Shown here: in pieces, positions 14,658 to 21,847 of the stretch
How positions within the stretch are numbered: position 1 is the stretch's first letter
Layout: every line of letters starts with the position of its first letter
Assembly (NCBI GenBank): GCA_002396085.1
Contig: DGWI01000050.1
Location: 377-24,026 of the forward strand
Length of the DNA: 23,650 nucleotides
Direction: 5' to 3'
Source of the DNA: Porphyromonadaceae bacterium UBA4262
Lineage (GTDB): Bacteria; Bacteroidota; Bacteroidia; Bacteroidales; Muribaculaceae
Notes under the pieces: model-generated
Seen by the model: only the letters and a program-made list of their open reading frames with translations
Databases searched by the model: none
Told to the model about the DNA's origin: nothing
Translations under genes and position numbers: made by a program

Positions 14658-17483
14658 TTACTCCTGAGGCATCATCACGACCTCAATCTTGTTGCCGCTG
14701 GCCATGATCTTCTTGATGAAGTCGCTGACCTGCTGAGGAGTGACGGCGTTGACAGCCTCGCGATAACCGTTGACGATGTCGATGCCACGCATGTTGTACA
14801 TGCGCAGGGCATTGATCCAGAATCCGTTCTCCTTGAGCATCGTGTCATAGTTCTTGAGGTTGGCTGCCTTAATGTCGGCCAAGGTGGCTGCATCGACGCT
14901 CTGTGCGGCAGCAGGCACCTCCTGGCGCATGATGTCGAGAGCCTCGGTGGCCTTCTCGGGCTTCATGGGCACGCTGGCCATGACATAGGTGAACACCTTG
15001 TCGCCCTCATAGTCCACATCGCCGCTGGCACCGGCCGAGTAGGCTGCACCTGCATCCTCACGAATCTTCTGCAGGTAGACCTTGCTCAGCACCTCACCTG
15101 CCATGTCGGCCAGAATCGAGTTCTCAACCGAGAAGGGGATGGCGGTGGTGTGCCAGTACATCTGTGCGTTGGCCTTGGGAGTCTCCATCTTGCGGGTGAA
15201 GTGGTTCAGCACAGTTCCGTTGGGGTGCTCATCGACATTGACCCAGTTCTCCTTCTTGCCCTTGGCAGGCAGCGAGGCGATATACTGGCAGATGTGCTTG
15301 CGGATAGTATCGTTATCAAACGAACCGACGAAGTAGAAGGTAAAGTCGGCTGCGTTGGCAGTGCGCTCCTTGGCGATTTGCATGATGCGGTCGTAGTTCA
15401 CGTCCTTCAGGCACTCGACCTCAAACGGGCGATAGCGCCAGGTGTGGTTGTTGAGGGTGACGTTGACCGAGTCGGCAAATGCGGCCTCGGGCTGCAGACC
15501 CTTGTTCTTGAGTGCGGTCTCGAGCAGGTTCATGATGTTGGCGTAAGCCTTGTCATCCTTGCGGATGTCGGTCATGCGCAGGTAGGCAAGCTGGAACATG
15601 GTCTCGAGGTCCTTGATGGTCGACTGACCGCTCAGGCTCTCAGTATAGGTGCCCAGCGAGAGGCTTGCGCTGGCTTGCTTGCCGGCCAGAGCCTTCTCCA
15701 GTTCCTGGTTGCTGAAGTTGCCCAGACCACTCTGCATGATGGCCATGTCGAAGAGTTCGGTGTTGGCCCAGTCCTTCTGACCGTAGAGCGAGCTACCGCC
15801 CTTCGAAACAGCGTACATGCGAATCTCGTTGTCCTTGAAGTCGGTCTTCTTGAGGATGACCTTGGCGCCGTTGCTCAGTTCGAGCTCGTCATAGCCCAAC
15901 TTAGTGTTCTTGGTTTCCTTCTTGATCTTTCCGGCCTTGGGCAGGGTGGTCATCAGGGGCTCGTTCTTGACATTGTCAACGTATGCCTCGATATTGCTGT
16001 TGCGTGCAGCAGTGATGGCACCGGTCAGTCCCTCGACGGTGGGATAGGTGTTGCCTTCCTTCTCCTGATTGAAGCACAGCACCACAACGTTCTTGTTGTT
16101 CTCCTGCGGGAACAGATCCTTGACACCCTCGTTGATGAGGTCAACAGGAAGCATGGGCACAATCTGGTTCATGATCTGATACTCCATCTCCATGCTGGGG
16201 ATGGGGTCACCCTCCAGGTAGTTGGCGATGTAACTGCGACCGTAGCGGGCGTTGCTGATCTTCGAGCGGTTGTCATACTGCTTCTGCAACTGCGACATAT
16301 ACTCTTCCTTGGCGCGGGCATACTCGGTGGCGGTGAAGCCGTGCTTGGCCACACGCAGGGCCTCGGTCATGATGGCCTGCAGAGCTGCGTCGGTCTGACC
16401 CTCCTTGGGCATAGCAAAGATGGTGTAGGCCTCCTTGCTGTTGCTCATGATGTAGGCACCATTGCCACTGCCTGCCTGGATGAACGGGCAGTCGGGCTCC
16501 TGAGCCTTCTCGGCCAGGCGCTGGTTGAGCATGCTCGACACCATGTCCATCACATAGTCCTGCAGCATATAAGCCATGGTACCGCGCATCTCGCGGGGCA
16601 TGGGGTCGCTCTTGAACATGAGTTGGATGATGCTGTACTGCTGCTCCTTGTCCTTGTCGCTCACGACGATGATCTCGTCGTTGTCGGGCACGGGCTCGGT
16701 CACCACCTGTGCAGCATCGGCTGCGGGGGCGGGAATAGAGCCAAACATCTCCTTAATCTTGTTCTCCATGTAGTCAACATCGATGTCACCCACCACCACG
16801 ATGGCCTGGTTGTCGGGACGATACCACTTGTGGTAGTAGTCACGAATCTCGTTGTACTTGAAGTTGTCGACCACGCTCATCAGACCGATGGGCATGCGCA
16901 GACCATACTTCGAGCCCGGATAGAGGGTCTGGAGGTTACGCTCGAGCATGCGCTGGCTGGCGCTGCTGCGCAGACGCCACTCCTCGTGGATGACACCACG
17001 CTCCTTGTCGATCTCGTCGCCCTCGAGCAGCAGGCCATTTGACCAGTCCTTGAGGATGAGCAAGCAAGAGTCAAGTGCGGTCTGGCGTGTGCTGGGCACA
17101 TCGTCGATGTTGTAGACCGTCTGGTCGGTACTGGTGTAGGCATTGAGGTTGCGACCAAACTCCACACCCAGGGTGCGCGTGTAGTCAATCACGCCATTGC
17201 CGGGATAGTTGACCGTACCATTGAATGCCATGTGCTCCAAGAAGTGAGCGAGACCACGCTGGCTCTCCTCCTCCTGGATTGAACCTACACGCTGAGCGAT
17301 GTAGAAATTCACACGATGTTCGGGATAATCGTTGTGACGCACATAGTAAGTGAGTCCATTGGGCAACTTGCCCATGCGCACTGCCTCGTCGACGGGGACA
17401 GGCGGCATCTGCGGCATTTCTTGTGCTGTGACACAGGCTGCAGCCAGCATCAACACACCTGCCAAAAGATGTTTAATTTTCAT
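14658..17483 (-). CDS. Secreted M16 family zinc metallopeptidase (PqqL-like)
   Basis: The product is 941 aa from the ATG at 17481-17483. An upstream in-frame start at 17582 is rejected because the signal peptide (MKIKHLLAGVLMLAAACVTAQ) begins here. The inverted zinc motif is HFLEH (H80, E83, H84), and E161 (DKERGVIHEEW) follows after exactly 76 residues, the HxxEH-x76-E pattern of pitrilysin-type enzymes. The length fits two M16 halves, an active N-terminal one and an inactive C-terminal one. Bacteroidales encode several such exported peptidases, which degrade peptides in the periplasm or at the surface; the substrate here is not known. The gene is monocistronic, with its own promoter box and a strong terminator. 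Confidence 0.93.
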   Translation of the reverse strand: MKIKHLLAGVLMLAAACVTAQEMPQMPPVPVDEAVRMGKLPNGLTYYVRHNDYPEHRVNFYIAQRVGSIQEEESQRGLAHFLEHMAFNGTVNYPGNGVIDYTRTLGVEFGRNLNAYTSTDQTVYNIDDVPSTRQTALDSCLLILKDWSNGLLLEGDEIDKERGVIHEEWRLRSSASQRMLERNLQTLYPGSKYGLRMPIGLMSVVDNFKYNEIRDYYHKWYRPDNQAIVVVGDIDVDYMENKIKEMFGSIPAPAADAAQVVTEPVPDNDEIIVVSDKDKEQQYSIIQLMFKSDPMPREMRGTMAYMLQDYVMDMVSSMLNQRLAEKAQEPDCPFIQAGSGNGAYIMSNSKEAYTIFAMPKEGQTDAALQAIMTEALRVAKHGFTATEYARAKEEYMSQLQKQYDNRSKISNARYGRSYIANYLEGDPIPSMEMEYQIMNQIVPMLPVDLINEGVKDLFPQENNKNVVVLCFNQEKEGNTYPTVEGLTGAITAARNSNIEAYVDNVKNEPLMTTLPKAGKIKKETKNTKLGYDELELSNGAKVILKKTDFKDNEIRMYAVSKGGSSLYGQKDWANTELFDMAIMQSGLGNFSNQELEKALAGKQASASLSLGTYTESLSGQSTIKDLETMFQLAYLRMTDIRKDDKAYANIMNLLETALKNKGLQPEAAFADSVNVTLNNHTWRYRPFEVECLKDVNYDRIMQIAKERTANAADFTFYFVGSFDNDTIRKHICQYIASLPAKGKKENWVNVDEHPNGTVLNHFTRKMETPKANAQMYWHTTAIPFSVENSILADMAGEVLSKVYLQKIREDAGAAYSAGASGDVDYEGDKVFTYVMASVPMKPEKATEALDIMRQEVPAAAQSVDAATLADIKAANLKNYDTMLKENGFWINALRMYNMRGIDIVNGYREAVNAVTPQQVSDFIKKIMASGNKIEVVMMPQE

Positions 17484-17538
17484 AGAAAGGATTATTTGTT
17501 GTATTAAGTTATGATTATCAATAATCAAAAAGTTGGCG

Positions 17539-17569
17539 CAAAGATAGTAATAAAATGTCAATTGCCAAT
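17539..17569 (-). promoter_or_regulatory. Promoter of the M16 peptidase gene
   Basis: On the minus strand, ATTG (17566-17569) is followed after 19 bases by TATCTTTG (17539-17546). This is close to the Bacteroidetes consensus TTTG-N19-TAnnTTTG, and the -7 box lies 56 bases before the start codon. Confidence 0.5.
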
Positions 17570-17614
17570 TAACAACAGACAAAATTGACGCCTCTGTTCA
17601 ACATTTTCTGCCCA

Positions 17615-17643
17615 TTAGACGTACGAATGTGCGAAAAGATACA
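17615..17643 (-). promoter_or_regulatory. Possible second, ECF-type promoter upstream of the M16 peptidase
   Basis: On the minus strand TGTATC is followed after 16 bases by CGTCTAA (17615-17621). The CGTCTAA is identical to the putative -10 box of the sigma gene at 19027-19033. It lies about 130 bases ahead of the peptidase start and overlaps the divergent aminotransferase upstream region. Only the -10 box is convincing. Confidence 0.2.
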
Positions 17644-17685
17644 TTAATGTTTGTTAAAGTTGCTGCCCCACCCGCAAACTTGCAC

Positions 17686-17693
17686 TAATTTTG
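17686..17693 (+). promoter_or_regulatory. Candidate -7 promoter element for the aminotransferase
   Basis: TAATTTTG matches TAnnTTTG, 38 bases ahead of the ATG at 17731. No -33 box stands out. Confidence 0.4.
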
Positions 17694-17730
17694 TCGTCAC
17701 AAACATAAACTCATCAAAAAACAAATCGTT

Positions 17731-18924
17731 ATGCCTCAATTGTCACAACGCAGCGTCACGATGCCGGCTTCGCCCATCCGCAAACTCGTTCCGTTTGCCG
17801 TCGCTGCAAAGAAAAAAGGTATCAAAGTCTATCACCTGAACATCGGCCAGCCCGATATTCAAACACCTGAACAGGGTCTGGACGCTCTGCGCCACATTGA
17901 CCGCAAGGTGCTTGAGTATTCTCCCACACCTGGCATCCAGAGTTACCGCGACAAACTCGTGGGATACTATGCCAAGTACAACATCAACCTCACGCCCGAC
18001 AACATCTTCATCACTTGTGGCGGTAGCGAGGCTGTGATGTTTGCCTACATGGCCTGCCTCAATCCTGGCGATGAGATCATCATTCCCGAGCCCGCCTACG
18101 CCAACTATATGGGCTTTGCTTGCGAGACTGGCGTGGTGGTGCGCACCATCACCACCCGCATCGAGGATGGTTTTGCCCTGCCCGCAGCCGAGGAGTTTGA
18201 GAAGTTGATCACGCCGCGCACCCGCGCCATCATGATCTGCAACCCCAACAACCCGACAGGCACCCTCTACACCGACGACGAGTTGCTCAAGTTGCGCGAC
18301 ATCGTCAAGAAGCACGACCTGTTCCTGTTTGCCGACGAGGTCTACCGCGAGTTTGCCTACAACGGCAAGCCCTATCTGAGTTGCATGTGCCTTGAGGGCA
18401 TCGAGCAGAACGTGGTGATGATCGACTCGGTCTCGAAGCGCTACAGCGAGTGCGGCATCCGCATCGGTGCTCTGATTACCCGCAACATGGACATCATGGC
18501 AGCCGTCAACAAGTTTGGCCAGGCTCGTCTGAGCCCCCCGCTGATCGGTCAGTTGGTGGCCGAGGCTTCGCTCGACGCTCCCGAGCAGTATCACAAAGAC
18601 GTGTACGATGAGTACATTGCCCGCCGCAACTGTCTGGTCGAGGGCCTGAACAAGATTCCTGGCGTGTTCACTCCCATGCCCAACGGCGCATTCTACACCA
18701 TGGTCAAACTGCCCGTGCAGGACAGCGATGACTTCTGCCGCTGGTGTCTCGAGGAGTTCAACTACGAGGGCGAGACCGTGATGATGGCTCCCGCCACTGG
18801 ATTCTATGCCACTCCCGGTGCCGGCAAGGATCAGGTGCGCATGGCCTATGTGCTGAAGATTGAAGACCTCAAGCGCGCTCTGGTGATTCTGGAGAAGGCT
18901 CTGGAGGCCTACAACGCCCGCTAA
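17731..18924 (+). CDS. Class I/II pyridoxal-phosphate aminotransferase (aspartate-aminotransferase-like)
   Basis: The 397-aa length is normal for fold-type I aminotransferases. Markers in order: LNIGQPDIQTP (36-46); YSPTPGIQSYRD; GGSEAV (97-102, phosphate contact); NPNNPTG (171-177, with N174); DEVYREF (202-208; D202 binds the ring nitrogen and Y205 its hydroxyl); SVSKRYSECGIRIG (233-246; K236 forms the Schiff base). A late arginine in DQVRMAYV should bind the substrate carboxylate. It acts in the cytoplasm and probably uses 2-oxoglutarate/glutamate as one pair. Aspartate, alanine or aromatic specificity cannot be assigned from motifs alone. It is monocistronic, with a terminator directly after it. 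Confidence 0.9.
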   Translation: MPQLSQRSVTMPASPIRKLVPFAVAAKKKGIKVYHLNIGQPDIQTPEQGLDALRHIDRKVLEYSPTPGIQSYRDKLVGYYAKYNINLTPDNIFITCGGSEAVMFAYMACLNPGDEIIIPEPAYANYMGFACETGVVVRTITTRIEDGFALPAAEEFEKLITPRTRAIMICNPNNPTGTLYTDDELLKLRDIVKKHDLFLFADEVYREFAYNGKPYLSCMCLEGIEQNVVMIDSVSKRYSECGIRIGALITRNMDIMAAVNKFGQARLSPPLIGQLVAEASLDAPEQYHKDVYDEYIARRNCLVEGLNKIPGVFTPMPNGAFYTMVKLPVQDSDDFCRWCLEEFNYEGETVMMAPATGFYATPGAGKDQVRMAYVLKIEDLKRALVILEKALEAYNAR

Positions 18925-18942
18925 CAGTTACCCCAAAAGCAT

Positions 18943-18991
18943 AATGACGCAACGCTCAAGACAGCCGTCGGGAGTGATTGCGTCATTTTTT
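18943..18991 (+). terminator. Intrinsic terminator of the aminotransferase gene
   Basis: AATGACGCAA (18943-18952) pairs perfectly with TTGCGTCATT (18978-18987), with further pairing of CGCTC and GAGTG and of GAC and GTC inside. A run of Ts follows. Confidence 0.85.
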
Positions 18992-19003
18992 ATTGGCGAC
19001 ATG

Positions 19004-19033
19004 TGTAATTTTTCGACCCAACCTTGCGTCTAA
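19004..19033 (+). promoter_or_regulatory. ECF-type promoter in front of the sigma factor gene
   Basis: TGTAAT (19004-19009), 17 bases, then CGTCTAA (19027-19033). The CGTC -10 core is typical of ECF-sigma promoters and is unlike the TAnnTTTG boxes of the neighbouring genes. It leaves a leader of about 17 bases. Autoregulation by the encoded sigma factor is an inference. Confidence 0.45.
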
Positions 19034-19056
19034 GGGGCAAAGAGTTTTTCCGAGTT

Positions 19057-19533
19057 ATGCAACAAGACGAACAATACTTCACTGACTTGGTCCGTCAGAA
19101 CAAGAGCACCATCTACAGCGTGTGCTACATGTTCTCGACCGACAAGGACGAGGTCGAGGACCTCTTCCAGGAGTCACTCATCAACCTGTGGCAGGGACTT
19201 CCCTCGTTCGAAGGGCGCAGCCAGGTAAGCACGTGGGTTTGGCGCGTGACGCTGAACACCTGCATCTCGGCCGACCGCAAGAAGAAGCGCACCGCCACTG
19301 TGCCTCTGACCATGGACATCGACCTGTTTGACGAGAGCAACCAACAGGGTGCGCAGGCACAGTTGCTGCGTCAGCGCATCCAGCGTCTGCAGCCGTTTGA
19401 CCGTGCTATCGTGTTGCTTTGGCTCGAGAGCATGAGCTACGACGAGATCGCCGCCATCGTGGGCATCTCACCCAAGAATGTGGGTGTCCGTCTGTATCGC
19501 ATCAAGGAACAACTCAAACAAATGACCAATTGA
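19057..19533 (+). CDS. ECF-type RNA polymerase sigma factor
   Basis: The product is 158 aa from the ATG at 19057. A TTG at 19024 would only add residues translated from the putative promoter. Sigma region 2 is at about 10-77, with DEVEDLFQESLINLWQGL (31-48) and STWVWRVTLNTCISADRKKK (58-77, region 2.3-2.4). Region 4 is at about 106-156, with FDRAIVLLWLESMSYDEIAAIVGISPKNV and a helix-turn-helix ending VRLYRIKEQL. There is no region 1 or 3, which defines the ECF group. The membrane protein 19 bases downstream is its likely partner. The inducing signal is unknown. Confidence 0.92.
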   Translation: MQQDEQYFTDLVRQNKSTIYSVCYMFSTDKDEVEDLFQESLINLWQGLPSFEGRSQVSTWVWRVTLNTCISADRKKKRTATVPLTMDIDLFDESNQQGAQAQLLRQRIQRLQPFDRAIVLLWLESMSYDEIAAIVGISPKNVGVRLYRIKEQLKQMTN

Positions 19534-19552
19534 CCCCCGAAAAATCAACAAC

Positions 19553-20161
19553 ATGGACAACAATATCAACAACGACCTGCAACTGGAGCAAATGCGCCAG
19601 CAGATGACCGAACTCAAGCAACAACTCGACCGACAAGAGATTGTCAACGAGCAACTGCTGCGGCAGTCGATGACTAGCAAGATGTCGTGGATCAAGCGCT
19701 ACATCTGGCTCGAGATGGCCCTCATTCCCATCTTGCTACTGATACTGGCTCCCATTCATGCCATGCTGGGCTTGTCGTGGTGGCTCTATGGCTTCCTGGC
19801 CGTGATGCTGGTGGTGGACGTGGCCGCCGACTGGCGCATCAACCACGTCGACCGCAACCAGTTGCTCACGGGCAACCTCGTCGAGGCCAGCCGCCGGCTC
19901 ACGCTGATGAAGAAACAGCGCGCATGGTCATTTGCACTGGGCATCTTAGTGGTCATCATTTGGATTGTGTGGTTCCTCTATGAGTTGCAGTGCGCCTCGG
20001 GCATGCAATCGAGCGACTTCCTCAATGGTTTTGCTATGGGCGGCTTCTTCGGCGGCATCATCGGCGGGGTCATCGGCCTGGTTGTGGCCATCATCATCTT
20101 CTACAAGATGCAACGCACCAACGACGAGGTTCTCGCCCAAATCGACCAACTCACCCAGTGA
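19553..20161 (+). CDS. Four-helix membrane protein, putative sigma-regulatory partner
   Basis: The product is 202 aa. Residues 8-45 form a polar, glutamine-rich coiled coil (LEQMRQQMTELKQQLDRQ) followed by SMTSKMSWIKRYIW. There are four hydrophobic segments at about 52-70, 73-92, 126-145 and 158-185. The last is glycine-zipper-like (GGFFGGIIGGVIG). No zinc-binding anti-sigma domain (HxxxCxxC) and no periplasmic sensor domain are visible. It lies 19 bases after the sigma gene on the same strand. Its role as an anti-sigma factor, with the N-terminal coiled coil holding the sigma factor at the membrane, is inferred from this pairing only. Confidence 0.75.
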   Translation: MDNNINNDLQLEQMRQQMTELKQQLDRQEIVNEQLLRQSMTSKMSWIKRYIWLEMALIPILLLILAPIHAMLGLSWWLYGFLAVMLVVDVAADWRINHVDRNQLLTGNLVEASRRLTLMKKQRAWSFALGILVVIIWIVWFLYELQCASGMQSSDFLNGFAMGGFFGGIIGGVIGLVVAIIIFYKMQRTNDEVLAQIDQLTQ

Positions 20162-20237
20162 CATTTTTTAGATTAAATGTTCACGCTCGGCACAGCAATA
20201 ACAAGTCCCCTGTTTGCACTCACTAAATCGCATTTTT

Positions 20238-20269
20238 TTTGCAAATCTGCACAGAAGTTTCTACCTTTG
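20238..20269 (+). promoter_or_regulatory. Promoter of thyA
   Basis: TTTG (20238-20241), 20 bases, then TACCTTTG (20262-20269): the best full match to the Bacteroidetes promoter consensus in the window. The inferred start is near 20276, giving a leader of about 20 bases. Confidence 0.65.
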
Positions 20270-20278
20270 TGCAGATTT
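20243..20278. promoter_or_regulatory. Perfect dyad across the thyA promoter, possible operator
   Basis: AAATCTGCACA (20243-20253) and TGTGCAGATTT (20268-20278) are exact reverse complements separated by 14 bases. The left arm lies between the -33 and -7 boxes; the right arm overlaps the end of the -7 box and the likely transcription start. Confidence 0.45.
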
Positions 20279-20298
20279 TTCATAAGAACGTATATAAG

Positions 20299-21093
20299 AT
20301 GAAACAATATCTCGATCTCATCGACCATGTGATGCAGCATGGCACACTCAAGCACGATCGCACGGGCACGGGCACCAAGAGCATCTTCGGCTATCAGTTG
20401 CGATGCGACTTGCGCGACGGATTCCCGCTGCTCACGACCAAGAAGGTGCACCTCAAGAGCATCATCTACGAGTTGCTGTGGTTTCTGCGCGGTGACACCA
20501 ATGTGCGCTGGCTGCAGGAGCATGGCGTGCGCATCTGGAACGAGTGGGCTGACCCTGACGGCGAGTTGGGCCCCGTCTACGGCCACCAGTGGCGGTCGTG
20601 GCCCGATTACAACGGCGGCACCATCGACCAGATTGCCCAAGTGGTGGATCAGATCCGTCACAACCCCGACTCGCGCCGCCTGCTGGTGAGCGCCTGGAAT
20701 GTGGCCGAGGTGGCCGACATGGCGCTGCCTCCGTGCCACACGATGTTTCAGTTCTATGTCGCCAATGGCCGGCTGAGCCTGCAACTGTATCAGCGCAGTG
20801 CCGACCTATTCCTGGGCGTTCCGTTCAACATCGCGTCCTACTCCCTGCTATTGATGATGGTGGCACATGTCACGGGCTTGGAGCCAGGTGAGTTCATCCA
20901 CAGTTTTGGCGACGCGCACATCTACACCAACCACTTCGACCAGGTGCGTGAGCAACTCACCCGCACACCGCGCCCCCTGCCCCGCATGGTGCTGAATCCT
21001 GATGTCAAGGACATCTTTGACTACAAGTATGAGGACTTCACGCTCGAGGGCTACGACCCCTGGCCCACTATCAAGGGTGTGGTCAGCGTGTAA
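20299..21093 (+). CDS. thyA: Thymidylate synthase
   Basis: The product is 264 aa, the same length as the E. coli enzyme. The start is the ATG at 20299 (MKQYLDLIDHVMQHG); an upstream ATG at 20239 lies inside the promoter dyad and is rejected. Active-site features: R21 (HDRTGTGT), LLWFLRGDTN (59-68), W80/N81 (IWNEWAD), catalytic C146 in LPPCHTMFQFY, the arginine and serine of LYQRSADLFLG, and DAHIYTNH. It converts dUMP and methylene-tetrahydrofolate to dTMP and dihydrofolate in the cytoplasm. Dihydrofolate reductase, often its neighbour in related genomes, does not follow; the next 754 bases are non-coding. Confidence 0.98.
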   Translation: MKQYLDLIDHVMQHGTLKHDRTGTGTKSIFGYQLRCDLRDGFPLLTTKKVHLKSIIYELLWFLRGDTNVRWLQEHGVRIWNEWADPDGELGPVYGHQWRSWPDYNGGTIDQIAQVVDQIRHNPDSRRLLVSAWNVAEVADMALPPCHTMFQFYVANGRLSLQLYQRSADLFLGVPFNIASYSLLLMMVAHVTGLEPGEFIHSFGDAHIYTNHFDQVREQLTRTPRPLPRMVLNPDVKDIFDYKYEDFTLEGYDPWPTIKGVVSV

Positions 21094-21180
21094 TCACGCC
21101 ACATCAGGAATAAAGTAAACTCTCCTCCCTTTCCCACAAGAATATCAAAGAGGCAGTAATATTATCTCCACAAATTTAAA

Positions 21181-21673
21181 GAATTATTCTTCGTTTAAGT
21201 TCGTTCGAGTTTGTTGTTCAATTCACAGACAAAAGAACCTTTAATTAAGGAAACTATATACCTGTTGTCCCCTAGTAGATAAGATATGTTTGTTAACCGT
21301 ATAGAATGTCGTCGCCGAAGGCGACAATTTAAGTAACCGAGGGTGGAGCGAAGCGACACCTTCGGTTACTGCCAAACAAACTACCTCGCTGTAAGCGAGC
21401 ACCTTGTAGCGCAACCAAATTTTGTGCAAACGAGCGCAATGATGCTTGCATCAATTGCCGAGTGTAGCCAAGATTATCCAAATGCTCGCTTTCAGCGAGG
21501 ATAATTGACAGCATTCTATCCGAGGGTGTCACTACGTTCCACCCCCGGTTACTCAAATCAATCGCTTTCAGCGATATTACTGTAATCGGGGAAACAGGTA
21601 TATAGTTTCCTTAATTAATTGAGAATTATGTTCGTTTAAGTTTGTTCGAGTTTGTTGTTTAATTCACAGACAA
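21181..21673. repeat. MITE-like element: inverted ends, mini-hairpin array, flanking direct repeats
   Basis: The 378-base core (21241-21618) is bounded by inverted repeats of about 31 bases (21241-21272 and 21588-21618): 25 bases are perfect (ending in TTTCCTTAATTAA on the right), then a single-base length difference. Inside are several compact hairpins with three-base loops: GTCGCC-GAA-GGCGAC (21311-21325), CTCGCT-GTA-AGCGAG (21385-21399), CTCGCT-TTC-AGCGAG (21485-21499) and ATCGCT-TTC-AGCGAT (21561-21575). A 13-pair stem with one G-T wobble is at 21333-21369. Flanking the core are imperfect direct repeats of about 51 bases (21181-21232 and 21623-21673). No transposase is encoded. Confidence 0.75.
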
Positions 21674-21789
21674 CAGGATGTAGTCTATGTCTTGAAGACA
21701 GTTGGTTGTTTGAGTTGTTTTGACTGCCTGAAAGAATCTGCTTGATCTGCATGCTTAGAACAATCACCTTGCAGAGGCGGCCGAAATAT

Positions 21790-21821
21790 AATGCCCCGTG
21801 ATGCTAGCGTCACGGGGCATT
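21790..21821 (-). terminator. Hairpin terminator after ornithine aminotransferase
   Basis: AATGCCCCGTGA and TCACGGGGCATT form a perfect 12-pair stem around an 8-base loop, 27 bases beyond the stop codon. The run after the stem on the minus strand (TATATTT) is U-rich rather than a pure U-run. Confidence 0.75.
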
Positions 21822-21847
21822 GTTTCTATATCAGTATTGTGAGAATC

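Larger units (their letters stand above)
21094..21847. other. Long non-coding gap between thyA and ornithine aminotransferase
   Basis: The gap contains the repeat element described separately (21181-21673) and the aminotransferase terminator (21790-21821). The first 87 bases and 21674-21789 show no gene, promoter or hairpin that I can support. Short frames within the element are translations of its inverted repeats. Confidence 0.7.

Noticed and set aside
14649..17042. 797-codon open frame on the plus strand opposite the M16 peptidase
   Set aside because: The minus-strand product has a signal peptide and a perfect HxxEH-x76-E motif. The plus-strand translation is low-complexity (rich in L, V, H, G) and is the mirror of GC-biased codons.
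20239..20298. 20-codon N-terminal extension of thymidylate synthase
   Set aside because: The upstream ATG lies within the promoter and dyad and before the likely transcription start. The internal ATG gives the exact family length.
21241..21556. Two small minus-strand frames inside the inverted-repeat element
   Set aside because: They simply translate the hairpins and inverted ends. No start context or protein motif was seen.
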